From positions 1-21,870 of the forward strand of contig CAZNOO010000025.1 in assembly GCA_964574705.1 (NCBI GenBank): DNA of 21,870 nt, read 5' to 3'. Below the pieces are notes generated by a model. The model saw only the letters and a list, made by a program, of their open reading frames with translations. It searched no databases and had not been told where the DNA came from. Source of the stretch: JAHIVB01 sp964574705 (GTDB taxonomy: Bacteria > Bacillota_I > Bacilli_A > Izemoplasmatales > Hujiaoplasmataceae). This document shows, one piece after another, positions 1 to 7,153 of this stretch. Position 1 is the stretch's first letter. Each line of letters opens with the position of its first letter. The position numbers and the translations under genes are program-made.

Positions 1-22
1 AAAAAAAGCGCCATTCGGCGCC
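1..22 (-). terminator. Factor-independent terminator of the 23-565 gene
   Basis: Read on the minus strand, a GCGCC/GGCGC stem with a 4-nt GAAT loop is followed by seven U. It begins directly after the TAA stop of the 180-aa gene. The stem is short but entirely G/C, and the U-tract runs to the window edge. Confidence 0.88.
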
Positions 23-565
23 TTAGTTAGTTCTGATTTTTCCTGCAAGAAATTTGATTGCCATTTCATTGTATCGGTTTGACTGTAATTGAAGATTCGT
101 TTTTTCTTCCATGCCCGAACCAGAGATGATCTTCACGTATAATATGCTTCTAGATCTAAACATCAAAATGAAACTAATGATCATAAAAATGCCTAGAGCT
201 GCATAATCCGTATAAATTGACTGATATGGATAACTAGGAATGGTCAGTCCACCAGAATATAAGAGGTAGATTAGAAAAGCAATTCCAGCAAAAAGAATCA
301 AACCGAAAAAGCGGACTAATAACGGTAATTTTTTAGTTTCCTCGTAATACTCAAAACGATGGATGCTTTTCAAATCAATCTCATTCATCATTTTTCTACG
401 CACTTTTTTGCCTCGATTAGTCGTAATTCCTCTAGTATAGATAATTAATCGATTGCTCGTCAAAAGAACTTGCGCAAACGTTCCAATAGCTTGCAGTTTT
501 TTAAAGTCTTTTACGACTTTTTCTTTTGCACTTAAAGTGACGTTACGGGTGATATTGTTTTTCAT
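23..565 (-). CDS. Small membrane protein with PH-like flanks, 180 aa
   Basis: No family is confidently recognised. The N-terminal part (about residues 1-75) is basic and strand-rich, resembling the first half of a bacterial PH-like domain. Two hydrophobic helices follow (about 84-106 and 121-140), and the C-terminal part (about 141-180) is polar again. This arrangement, a membrane hairpin inside or beside a PH-like fold, recurs in other proteins of the window (16483-17283, 20292-21122, 9106-9615). The start is the ATG at 565, preceded by AAGGGGG at a suitable distance. The gene has its own TTGAAA/TAAAAT promoter and its own terminator, so it is probably monocistronic, although no strong terminator separates it from the ATPase upstream. 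Function unknown; location inferred to be the cytoplasmic membrane. Confidence 0.8.
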   Translation of the reverse strand: MKNNITRNVTLSAKEKVVKDFKKLQAIGTFAQVLLTSNRLIIYTRGITTNRGKKVRRKMMNEIDLKSIHRFEYYEETKKLPLLVRFFGLILFAGIAFLIYLLYSGGLTIPSYPYQSIYTDYAALGIFMIISFILMFRSRSILYVKIISGSGMEEKTNLQLQSNRYNEMAIKFLAGKIRTN

Positions 566-595
566 CAGTCATCCCCCTTAATTCGTCTTTCTTTT

Positions 596-624
596 ATTTT
601 ACTCTAAAAGTGTCTCTATTTCAA
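596..624 (-). promoter_or_regulatory. Promoter for the 180-aa membrane protein
   Basis: On the minus strand, TTGAAA (619-624) and TAAAAT (596-601) are separated by exactly 17 bp. The pair sits about 30 bp upstream of the AAGGGGG ribosome binding site, so it supports independent transcription of the 23-565 gene. Confidence 0.65.
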
Positions 625-650
625 TAATATAGTGAAATTTAGACATTGTT

Positions 651-3344
651 TCACTTAATTTTATCGTGCCAAACTTTTGTTAACTCACCGAACAGCATTG
701 GGACGATTCCAAGCGATGCAGCTATAATCAATTCAACAAAACTCAACGCTTCGATTTTAAAGATATTTGCGAAAGGTGGAATGTAAACCAAAAGCATCAG
801 AAGTGCAATGCTGAAGAAAACACTCATGTTCACATACTTGTTGTCGAAGGGCTTCATCTGAAACAAGAATTTTGATTCGGATCTTGCTGCATAAGTTCTA
901 AACAGTTCTCCAAATATGATTGTTACGAAAATCATTGTTCTAGCCTGAGCAAGATCTGCTTCAGGAAAAACATGAGTTCCAAGCCAAAATGAAACTAAAG
1001 CTGCCAATGCAAGTCCTGTTCCTTGAACGAATACTTTGATTAAAGTGGGCTTGTTGAGTAATTTTTCGTTTGTTTTTCTTGGAGCCTGGTCCATAATGCC
1101 TTTTTCCCCAACTTCCATTCCAAGTGCGAATGCAGGGAATGCATCTGTCATCAAGTTAATCCATAATAGATGAATGGCTAAAAGTGGAATCACGGCTTCA
1201 CCATCGAAGGTGAACAAAAAGTTGAGTGCCATAGCTAGGAAGATAACCAATATTTCACCAATGTTACATGAAATTAAGTAGATTGTAAATTTTCGAATGT
1301 TGCTATAAATAATTCTCCCTTCTTCAACTGCGCTTACAATCGAAGAAAAGTTATCGTCGGTTAGAATCATGTTACTTGCTTCTTTGGACACTTCCGTACC
1401 TGTAATCCCCATTGCAACACCAATGTCTGCTTGTTTCAAAGCAGGTGAATCATTGACGCCGTCTCCGGTCATCGCAACGATTTCGCCGTGTTTTTGCAAC
1501 ACTTCTACAATTCGAATTTTATCCTTTGGAGTCGATCTTGCGAAGACGTCACAATTCATGATTGCTTCTTCAAATTCTTCATCGGTCATTTTTAATGTAT
1601 CTTCTCCGGACAAAGCAAGATGTCCAGGTTTTAGAATTCCTAATTCGGAAGCAATTGCCTTTGCAGTCATCAAGTGGTCTCCGGTAATCATCATAACGCG
1701 GATACCTGCATGGTGACATGCTTCAATCGATTCTCTCGCTTCTGGTCTTGGTGGGTCAATCATTGCAGTCATACCGACAAAAATCAAGTCGTTTTCCAAG
1801 TCCATAGACTCAGGAGTTGTCGTTTTTTGATATGCATATCCGAGTACTCTATAAGCTTGAGCTGAATATTCATCATTTTTTTCAAGAATCATCTTGATGT
1901 CTTTTTTAGTCAGATTTCGGATTTCTTCTCCGATTTGAATTCGATTACACTGTTTGATTAACTGATCTGTCGCCCCTTTTGTCAAAACAAGGTATTCAGA
2001 ATCAACCTGATTGATTGAAGTCATCATTTTTCTGGTTGAATCAAAGGAGTACTCATTCACTTGAGGATAAAGATCTGCTTTCCCATCAAGTACGTATCCA
2101 CCTTTTTGAGCCAATACAAGCAAAGCCCCTTCAGTTGGATCTCCCAATACTTTTTGATCTTCCATAATCGCATCATTACAGAGTAAGCATACTTTATAAA
2201 TCATTTCAAGATTACTTGTTTTATCCGCAACTTTATCCACTAACAATATTTGACCGTTCGGATCATATCCCGAACCTGTAACATCATAATCGTTTGTAAG
2301 GTCATATACTTTTCTAACTGTCATTTCGTTTTGAGTCAACGTTCCTGTTTTATCAGAACAAATAACTGTAGCTTGACCCAAAGTTTCAACTGTTGATAAG
2401 TTTTTAATGATAGCATGGCGTTTGACCATTCTTTGCATTCCAAGTGCAAGTACAACGGTGATTACTGCAGTTAATCCTTCTGGAATTGCGGCAACTGCAA
2501 GAGCAATGGCTGTCATGAATATTTCAAAGACATTGTTTCCTTGCAAAACTCCGAGTCCAAATACGACAACCGATACACCGATGCAGATAAATCCTAGAAC
2601 TTTTGCAAAAGCATCGATGGTTTTTTGAAGCGGGGTTTTGCCTTCTTCTACGGAATCAAGTAAAGTCGCTATCTTACCAATTTCGGTAGACATCCCGATT
2701 TCGGTAACAATACCAATGGCTTTTCCGTAAGAAACTAAAGTGGACATGTATGCGAGATTATATCTTTCCGCTAGTAAGCGGTCTACTTCATATACAAGTT
2801 TTGCGTCTTTTTCAACCGGATTGGATTCACCAGTCAAGGCAGATTCGTCCAGTTTCAAATTAGTGCTTTCCAAAAGACGAATATCAGCTGCTACGTAATC
2901 TCCGGTTTCGAGATAGACAATATCTCCGAGCGTTAATTCCGCGGACGGAACTTCTTTGATGATCCCATCTCTTAATACTTTCGCATGAGGCGAACTCATC
3001 TTTTTCAACGCAGCGAGAGCGTTGCTCGCTTTCTGTTCCTGGGTAACCCCAAGAATCGAATTCAAGATGACAATTGCCAAAATAACGATTCCATCAACCA
3101 TACCTTCATCGGTTAAAATACCGGTGATAATCGAAATGGCTGCTGCAATCAACAAAATAATGACTAGAAAATCCTTGAATTGTTCAAGGAACATCTGAAA
3201 GAAGGTTTTCTTCTTTTTTTCTCTTAACTCGTTTCTTCCGAACTTTTCCTGTCTCGCCAGAGCCTCGACAGAAGACAGCCCTTTTTTTAGTTCAACGTGT
3301 TGTTCGTTTAAAATCGCTTCAGTGGTTTTTTGATAGTTTTCCAT
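651..3344 (-). CDS. P2-type cation-transporting ATPase, probably Mn2+/Ca2+ export
   Basis: This is a full-length P-type ATPase of 897 aa. Visible motifs, in order, are the N-terminal cation-ATPase domain, TGES (171-174, actuator), PEGL in M4 (288-291), phosphorylated D331 in DKTGT, KGAT (456-459, nucleotide binding), DPPR (530-533), TGDGVND (626-632) and about ten membrane helices. Site II metal ligands of the SERCA type are present: E289 in M4, N694 in M5, and N730 and D734 in M6. E697 and T733 also match SERCA E771 and T799. The position aligning with SERCA E908 in M8 is Ile810, so one bound ion per cycle, as shown for some bacterial relatives, is likely. By protein alone one would call a Ca2+ pump; the yybP-ykoY leader points to Mn2+ export (compare L. 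lactis YoaB and pneumococcal MgtA, both P-type ATPases under this riboswitch). The start is the ATG at 3344 behind an AGGAGG site. No strong terminator follows it. Confidence 0.95.
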   Translation of the reverse strand: MENYQKTTEAILNEQHVELKKGLSSVEALARQEKFGRNELREKKKKTFFQMFLEQFKDFLVIILLIAAAISIITGILTDEGMVDGIVILAIVILNSILGVTQEQKASNALAALKKMSSPHAKVLRDGIIKEVPSAELTLGDIVYLETGDYVAADIRLLESTNLKLDESALTGESNPVEKDAKLVYEVDRLLAERYNLAYMSTLVSYGKAIGIVTEIGMSTEIGKIATLLDSVEEGKTPLQKTIDAFAKVLGFICIGVSVVVFGLGVLQGNNVFEIFMTAIALAVAAIPEGLTAVITVVLALGMQRMVKRHAIIKNLSTVETLGQATVICSDKTGTLTQNEMTVRKVYDLTNDYDVTGSGYDPNGQILLVDKVADKTSNLEMIYKVCLLCNDAIMEDQKVLGDPTEGALLVLAQKGGYVLDGKADLYPQVNEYSFDSTRKMMTSINQVDSEYLVLTKGATDQLIKQCNRIQIGEEIRNLTKKDIKMILEKNDEYSAQAYRVLGYAYQKTTTPESMDLENDLIFVGMTAMIDPPRPEARESIEACHHAGIRVMMITGDHLMTAKAIASELGILKPGHLALSGEDTLKMTDEEFEEAIMNCDVFARSTPKDKIRIVEVLQKHGEIVAMTGDGVNDSPALKQADIGVAMGITGTEVSKEASNMILTDDNFSSIVSAVEEGRIIYSNIRKFTIYLISCNIGEILVIFLAMALNFLFTFDGEAVIPLLAIHLLWINLMTDAFPAFALGMEVGEKGIMDQAPRKTNEKLLNKPTLIKVFVQGTGLALAALVSFWLGTHVFPEADLAQARTMIFVTIIFGELFRTYAARSESKFLFQMKPFDNKYVNMSVFFSIALLMLLVYIPPFANIFKIEALSFVELIIAASLGIVPMLFGELTKVWHDKIK

Positions 3345-3365
3345 TGGATCCTCCTAAAAAAAATA

Positions 3366-3397
3366 AAGACTTATGCACAAAACGGTGCATAAGTCTT
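3366..3397 (-). terminator. Riboswitch-coupled terminator before the ATPase
   Basis: Thirteen perfect base pairs (arms 3366-3378 and 3385-3397) enclose a 6-nt loop. On the minus strand the hairpin is followed by a U-tract (T8 at 3356-3363, interrupted by one A before it), which runs into the ribosome binding site of the ATPase. The 5' arm includes the CUUAUG (3388-3393) that forms the 3' strand of aptamer stem P1, so aptamer and terminator are mutually exclusive. This is an expression platform, not an end-of-gene terminator. Confidence 0.9.
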
Positions 3398-3480
3398 GCT
3401 GCTAACAATTAAACCAGGCGGGGTCCGCCATGCTTGTTGATTTAATCACGCAAAAAATGCGCCAGCTACTCCCTTATGTC
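3388..3480 (-). ncRNA. yybP-ykoY family Mn2+ riboswitch aptamer
   Basis: On the minus strand the leader begins near 3480 and contains the hallmark loop GGGAGUAGC of the yybP-ykoY (manganese) aptamer class. A small CGCA/UGCG hairpin follows, then a stem GAUUAAA/UUUAAUU enclosing UCAAC and a GGCGG/CCGCC hairpin. The closing segment GUUAGCAGCAAGACUUAUG matches the 3' side of the class. P1 is CAUAAG (3473-3478) with CUUAUG (3388-3393). Mn2+ binding in this class usually stabilises P1 and turns expression on; here that would disrupt the terminator at 3366-3397. Assignment is from remembered class consensus, without a covariance search. Confidence 0.87.
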
Positions 3481-3486
3481 GAGTAT

Positions 3487-3515
3487 ATGATACTCAAGAA
3501 TTACTAATTTGTCAA
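3487..3515 (-). promoter_or_regulatory. Promoter of the riboswitch-ATPase transcript
   Basis: On the minus strand, a perfect TTGACA (3510-3515), 17 bp, then TATCAT (3487-3492). The expected start, about 7 nt downstream, falls at or near 3480, which is the 5' edge of the aptamer. The -35 box overlaps the last codons of the upstream permease gene, so the ATPase can be transcribed independently of it. Confidence 0.8.
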
Positions 3516-4292
3516 TCTCTCATTTGATTTTACTTTTGAATTTTGAACAGGTTGAGTCGAATGACGAAGTGAGTATCTCTCAATTAGGATTGAAAGACCG
3601 ATTGCCATCAAAATCAAAAGAATCGTCCAAGCGAAAACCTGATCATATTCCAGCATTACTTTTGCAAGATATAAAGAGTTTCCAATCGACTTTTTCGTCT
3701 GAGATAAATATTCCGCCATGACAAGAACCTTAATTCCAAGTCCTGCAGATTGTAGCAATGCAGTTTTTATCTGACTGTTAATTAATGGGAGATAACAATA
3801 CTTCAGCCCTGTAAGTAAACGATTGTCTTCCAATTTGTAGACATCTACCATTTCCGAATCAATGTTAATGATTCCCTCATAAACTGCTTGATAGATGATT
3901 GGAAAAATCATTAAAAATGTAATGACGTAAGGCGTCAATGTAAATCCAAACCAAATCAATAGGATGACGATAATTGATATTACAGGGATTGTTCTAAAAA
4001 TCGTTACGATTGGATGTAAAAACGTCGCTACGTTTTTCTTGAATCCAGACCAGATTCCAAGAATGACTCCTAGCAAAAATGCAAAGAATAACGCAACTAG
4101 CAATCTTAATAAAGTCATTAACATAACCAAAAGCGATTTCCAAGTTAAAAACAATTCGAAAAAGGCTTTCAGTACTTCCAGCGGGCTCGGTAAAAGCAAA
4201 GGATTTGAAACAACCGCATATCCGATAACCCATACTAAAAAAATCGTAAATATAGACAGAATCGTGATTCCGGCTTTCCTCAAATCAATCAC
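3504..4292 (-). CDS. ABC transporter permease, NitT/TauT/SsuC-like
   Basis: A 262-aa integral membrane protein with about six helices and the binding-protein-dependent permease fold. Typical signs are LLPSP near residues 33-37 after the first helix, a core of the form FRTIP...IWFGFT (about 99-118), and an EAA-type cytoplasmic loop (about 150-172) containing the glycine and Leu-Pro expected for docking an ABC ATPase. The start is GTG at 4292, and the GTGA overlaps the TGA stop of the binding-protein gene by 4 bp, indicating translational coupling. The family carries sulfonates, nitrate, taurine, thiamine precursors and similar small molecules; the substrate here cannot be told. No ATPase gene lies in the window; the next gene downstream is the P-type ATPase with its own promoter and riboswitch. 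Confidence 0.9.
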   Translation of the reverse strand: MIDLRKAGITILSIFTIFLVWVIGYAVVSNPLLLPSPLEVLKAFFELFLTWKSLLVMLMTLLRLLVALFFAFLLGVILGIWSGFKKNVATFLHPIVTIFRTIPVISIIVILLIWFGFTLTPYVITFLMIFPIIYQAVYEGIINIDSEMVDVYKLEDNRLLTGLKYCYLPLINSQIKTALLQSAGLGIKVLVMAEYLSQTKKSIGNSLYLAKVMLEYDQVFAWTILLILMAIGLSILIERYSLRHSTQPVQNSKVKSNERLTN

Positions 4293-5212
4293 CTACTTGG
4301 GTCGTAATAGAAATTATCGTCAGGCAAAGCTCCTCCGACGAGAGCGGGGTTCACACTATATAATAAAGAAAAATAAGTTTCTAGTTCTGCCTTGATGTCC
4401 TGTGCGCTCACATACACAAGATGACTTGTTGGAATCGATGACAAGATAACATCATATGAGAATCCAAATTCAAGTTGAACACCTAAAGTAGCTGCTTCAG
4501 TAGAATTCGTGTTGACACTGTCAACAGAGGCTTCAAGATCTGTCAAAAATTGATTGATTGCCTCTTTTGATAATGTAGATTTTGCAAAGGCTCCGGCTTG
4601 TGGATAGGACGAATTCCCCGAAACTGATGCATACTCATCTTGTAAATCAATGACATCTAGATTAGGATTCACTCCGAGCAATACACTTAAGGATGGCTCT
4701 GCAGTTAATACAATTTTAGAATGATCGCTGACCCAAAGTGAAACAGCAGTTGCGACAGAATCAACGTATGTAAATGTACAATTGATGTTATTTTGTTCCA
4801 AAACGTAATTCAACACGATTTCGGGTGTTGAATATTGTCCGAATACAACAATATCTTTGCCTTCAAGACTGGCAATGTCGAATGTTTCTTCAGAATCGCT
4901 TACAAGATATAGATTCCCGTAAGTGAACGAAGCAATAAAAATATAATCTTGTGAAGAGGCATACATAATAGCTCCCATATTGGTTCCGGCTAAAATGAAG
5001 TCATGACTTTTCGAACTAAAAGCCGCTAGTAATGGATCAGGTCCGTTTACAATGTCAACACTGTATTTATCAGGTTGATTTTGCATATACATTTGAGCGA
5101 TTGCGGGGCCGCCATTGGGAACGATGACACTATAAATTTCAGTTTCTTTTTGACATCCGATGAGCAAAAAGGATAAAACAAGTAAAGCATTAATCAAAAA
5201 GATTTTTTTCAT
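4289..5212 (-). CDS. ABC transporter substrate-binding lipoprotein, NMT1/TauA-like
   Basis: A 307-aa protein with a lipoprotein signal peptide ending in LIGC (Cys20), so it is exported and lipid-anchored on the outer face of the membrane. The mature protein resembles the NMT1/THI5-like and TauA/SsuA binding-protein superfamily: an early VPNGGPA segment, a repeated small-residue phosphate/sulfonate-type loop (FILAGTNMGA, about 73-82) and a late helical C-terminus. It is the first gene of a two-gene unit with the permease (4-bp overlap). The start is ATG at 5212; the nearest Shine-Dalgarno (GAAAGG) is about 11 nt upstream, a long spacing. It follows a highly structured leader and a palindromic promoter region, suggesting regulation at both transcription and RNA level. 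Substrate unknown. Confidence 0.88.
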   Translation of the reverse strand: MKKIFLINALLVLSFLLIGCQKETEIYSVIVPNGGPAIAQMYMQNQPDKYSVDIVNGPDPLLAAFSSKSHDFILAGTNMGAIMYASSQDYIFIASFTYGNLYLVSDSEETFDIASLEGKDIVVFGQYSTPEIVLNYVLEQNNINCTFTYVDSVATAVSLWVSDHSKIVLTAEPSLSVLLGVNPNLDVIDLQDEYASVSGNSSYPQAGAFAKSTLSKEAINQFLTDLEASVDSVNTNSTEAATLGVQLEFGFSYDVILSSIPTSHLVYVSAQDIKAELETYFSLLYSVNPALVGGALPDDNFYYDPSR

Positions 5213-5249
5213 AATAATCTGTACCTTTCATGATGTAATATTTGTTCAC

Positions 5250-5359
5250 AACCGATTAAGTCGTTAAGGATTCAGTGTTATTGCTGGCGCTCCGCATCAA
5301 AATATAGTCTGTCGCCAAAAGTTTCTTTAATCCTCATGAATCCAACTGCAACTTCGGTT
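5250..5359 (-). ncRNA. Structured leader RNA, class not recognised
   Basis: The minus-strand leader between promoter and binding-protein gene folds into one long composite helix by eye. It pairs AACCGA (5354-5359) with UCGGUU (5250-5255), AGUUG (5349-5353) with CGACU (5259-5263), and GGAUUCA (5337-5343) with UGAAUCC (5268-5274). At the tip sit an AAAG/CUUU mini-hairpin and a UGGCG/CGCCA stem (5313-5317 with 5285-5289) closing a 23-nt loop, giving a three-way junction. About 110 nt in total, without a terminator before the gene. It lacks the conserved strings of TPP, SAM, guanidine-I, lysine, purine and cobalamin riboswitches. It may be an uncharacterised cis-regulatory RNA. Confidence 0.55.
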
Positions 5360-5363
5360 ATTT

Positions 5364-5392
5364 AACAAACCTATTATATCACTAGGGTTGTT
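5364..5392 (-). promoter_or_regulatory. Promoter with overlapping palindromic operator
   Basis: On the minus strand TATAAT (5373-5378) is the clear -10 box; the -35 region (TTTATA-like) is weak. Around the -10 box lies a 10-bp inverted repeat with one mismatch, arms 5364-5373 and 5383-5392, separated by 9 bp. A regulator binding this palindrome would cover the -10 and the start site, so it most likely acts as a repressor site. The cognate regulator is not evident. Confidence 0.6.
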
Positions 5393-5410
5393 CATTATAA
5401 ACTAAAATAA

Positions 5411-5431
5411 GAAGGTAAACGCTTTACCTTC
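5411..5431 (-). terminator. Terminator overlapping the stop of the Ig-like surface protein gene
   Basis: Nine perfect base pairs, GAAGGTAAA (5411-5419) with TTTACCTTC (5423-5431), and a 3-nt loop. On the minus strand it is followed by TTATTTT. The hairpin includes the last codons and TAA stop of the 5424-7064 gene. Confidence 0.85.
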
Positions 5432-7064
5432 TTTTCAAGATGACAAACCATACGACATTCGTTGTGATAGTAACGAATCCCAAAGCCCCAAACAAGATGT
5501 AATTTCTATATTTTTCAAGAAATGAAATCTCTTCCAAATCCGGATCATATATGTGATCTGTTATATCTTTAACAATGATTTGAAAATCTTTTTCAAAGGT
5601 ATCATCCTCAGAATATCCTATCAACAACTTTAAATGGTATACCCCCGGAACTGATGCATGGCTGGTATAAGAGTCATAAAGAACTTTCACACTTAAAGAA
5701 TCTAAAGTCGAAATTTCTTTCGTAATTGTCAATAAATGAAGAAAGTCTTCCAATGCCAAAACCGTGTCTGCATATGTTTGGATGATACTTGAATCAAAAT
5801 AGAGGATGGGTCCAATTTCATCTACAACTTCTATATTGACGATTACATATGAAGTGTTTAGTGAAGAGTCCGTGACAGAAAACTCAATTTGGTAGCTTCC
5901 TATAATATATCTGTTGGCTGTATAATTATCACTTTCTGTAATAAATTCGAGCGAGGAATCATAATTGTCTGTGGCTGTGAAATTCATTAAAATTTCCGCT
6001 ATGGTAATGGTCTCGTCATATCCAACTACAATAGAAGTCTCTCCCGTAATAATTGGAGCCTCCTCATCGACAACACAGATATCGATGGTCTGTAAGGCAA
6101 CATTCCCACTTGAGTCACTTACTGAAAAAGTCATGGTGTAGTCTCCAACAATCATATTACTTGATGAGTAGTTATCTTCAACCAAAGTGATTAGTCCTGA
6201 AATGTCTCCGTCGTAATTATCGCTCGCATGAAGCAAGGCTAGAATGTCAGAGACCGAATATACGTTTCCATAAGGGACCAAAATAGCGTCCATTTCTGAA
6301 AACTCAGGTTTCAATACGTCAATGACTTCGACATGAATTTCTGCTTGTCCGGCGTTTCCAGATAAATCAGTGACTTCAAATATGATTGAGTATGTTCCTA
6401 AAGTGTCCATGTTTGCTGAGTAATCATCTGACAGAATCGAAATCCTTGAAGAGACATCTCCGTCGATTGCATCAATCGCAGAAAGGGAAGCTTGAATCTC
6501 TGAAACCGTAATTGGTGACTGGACATAAGAATACACCGTGTTCACATTCAGAAATTCGGGTGAAGTCGTATCCACAATGGTTCCATAGATGAAATCCTCG
6601 AACCCATCAAACGTAGTTCCTTCCTCTAGAATCATCTGAGAAAAACCAAACTCGCTATAGTAAGGATCCAAGTCTAAAATTCTAAGTCCTAGCTTGTTTG
6701 CGTTGAGAGGAGAATGAAGTTGAAAACTTAAAGTCGTATTATCTGTATTGAATTCAAAATCTTGATATATTATTTCTTGGGTTGTTATCAAGTCATCATT
6801 GTCATAAAAAGAAATTTCAATTAACATTTCATGAGGTCCAAACAAGTGATAATAATCATCGTGTACTGTGAAAATATAATCCTGGTTTGGGATGAAGATA
6901 AAGGGGTGCTCGGTTACGATATATCCCGAATCTATAACAAAATTATCCGCATTTAGGTAATTGTCTCCTCCTGGCAGATAATCCCAAGATTCCGACAATA
7001 TCTGTTGTTGGAACATACTAATTGAGATGAGACCCATCAGGATCAATAGAATTGCTTTTTTCAT
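5424..7064 (-). CDS. Surface protein with four Ig-like (DUF5011-type) repeats and C-terminal anchor
   Basis: 546 aa. An N-terminal signal peptide (about 1-24, no lipobox Cys) is followed by a unique domain (about 25-164) and four tandem repeats of about 83 residues (165-249, 250-333, 334-415, 416-500). The first three share DxxDGDxS or a close variant, a DNY/DDY turn, GxYxxxFxVxDxSxN and an xVxD end, the pattern of DUF5011/HYR-type bacterial Ig-like modules; the fourth is degenerate. A membrane helix (about 522-543) and a KRR tail then anchor the C-terminus. The protein should therefore be exported and held by its C-terminal helix, with repeats outside the cell; there is no LPXTG sorting signal. 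Adhesion or an envelope-structural role is inferred from repeat type. The start is ATG at 7064 behind AAGGA. It has its own terminator. Confidence 0.87.
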   Translation of the reverse strand: MKKAILLILMGLISISMFQQQILSESWDYLPGGDNYLNADNFVIDSGYIVTEHPFIFIPNQDYIFTVHDDYYHLFGPHEMLIEISFYDNDDLITTQEIIYQDFEFNTDNTTLSFQLHSPLNANKLGLRILDLDPYYSEFGFSQMILEEGTTFDGFEDFIYGTIVDTTSPEFLNVNTVYSYVQSPITVSEIQASLSAIDAIDGDVSSRISILSDDYSANMDTLGTYSIIFEVTDLSGNAGQAEIHVEVIDVLKPEFSEMDAILVPYGNVYSVSDILALLHASDNYDGDISGLITLVEDNYSSSNMIVGDYTMTFSVSDSSGNVALQTIDICVVDEEAPIITGETSIVVGYDETITIAEILMNFTATDNYDSSLEFITESDNYTANRYIIGSYQIEFSVTDSSLNTSYVIVNIEVVDEIGPILYFDSSIIQTYADTVLALEDFLHLLTITKEISTLDSLSVKVLYDSYTSHASVPGVYHLKLLIGYSEDDTFEKDFQIIVKDITDHIYDPDLEEISFLEKYRNYILFGALGFVTITTNVVWFVILKRR

Positions 7065-7119
7065 TGTAACACATCCTTTTTTCTTGAATATTACGCATGT
7101 TGAGTGTATATTCTTGAAA

Positions 7120-7146
7120 AAGAAAAAGGAGCGATTAGGCTCCTTT
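7120..7146 (-). terminator. Terminator of the four-gene operon 7154-10214
   Basis: Eight perfect base pairs, AAAGGAGC (7125-7132) with GCTCCTTT (7139-7146), and a 6-nt loop, eight bases past the stop of the 301-aa gene. The minus-strand continuation is a run of T interrupted by single C residues. Confidence 0.87.
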
Positions 7147-7153
7147 AGGAAAT

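Noticed and set aside
631..655. Inverted repeat AGTGAAA/TTTCACT at the end of the ATPase gene as a terminator
   Set aside because: An 11-nt loop, A/T-rich stem and no U-tract; too weak to call.
1369..2628. Plus-strand open frames opposite the ATPase
   Set aside because: They lie antisense to a full-length, motif-complete ATPase, have no ribosome sites and no recognisable domains.
3964..4395. 143-codon plus-strand frame opposite the permease and binding-protein junction
   Set aside because: Composition mirrors the antisense of hydrophobic codons; the minus-strand genes there have coupled start/stop and family features.
5213..5400. TPP or guanidine-I riboswitch in the ABC leader
   Set aside because: Both are plausible from transporter type, but none of the conserved core strings of either class is present on the minus strand.
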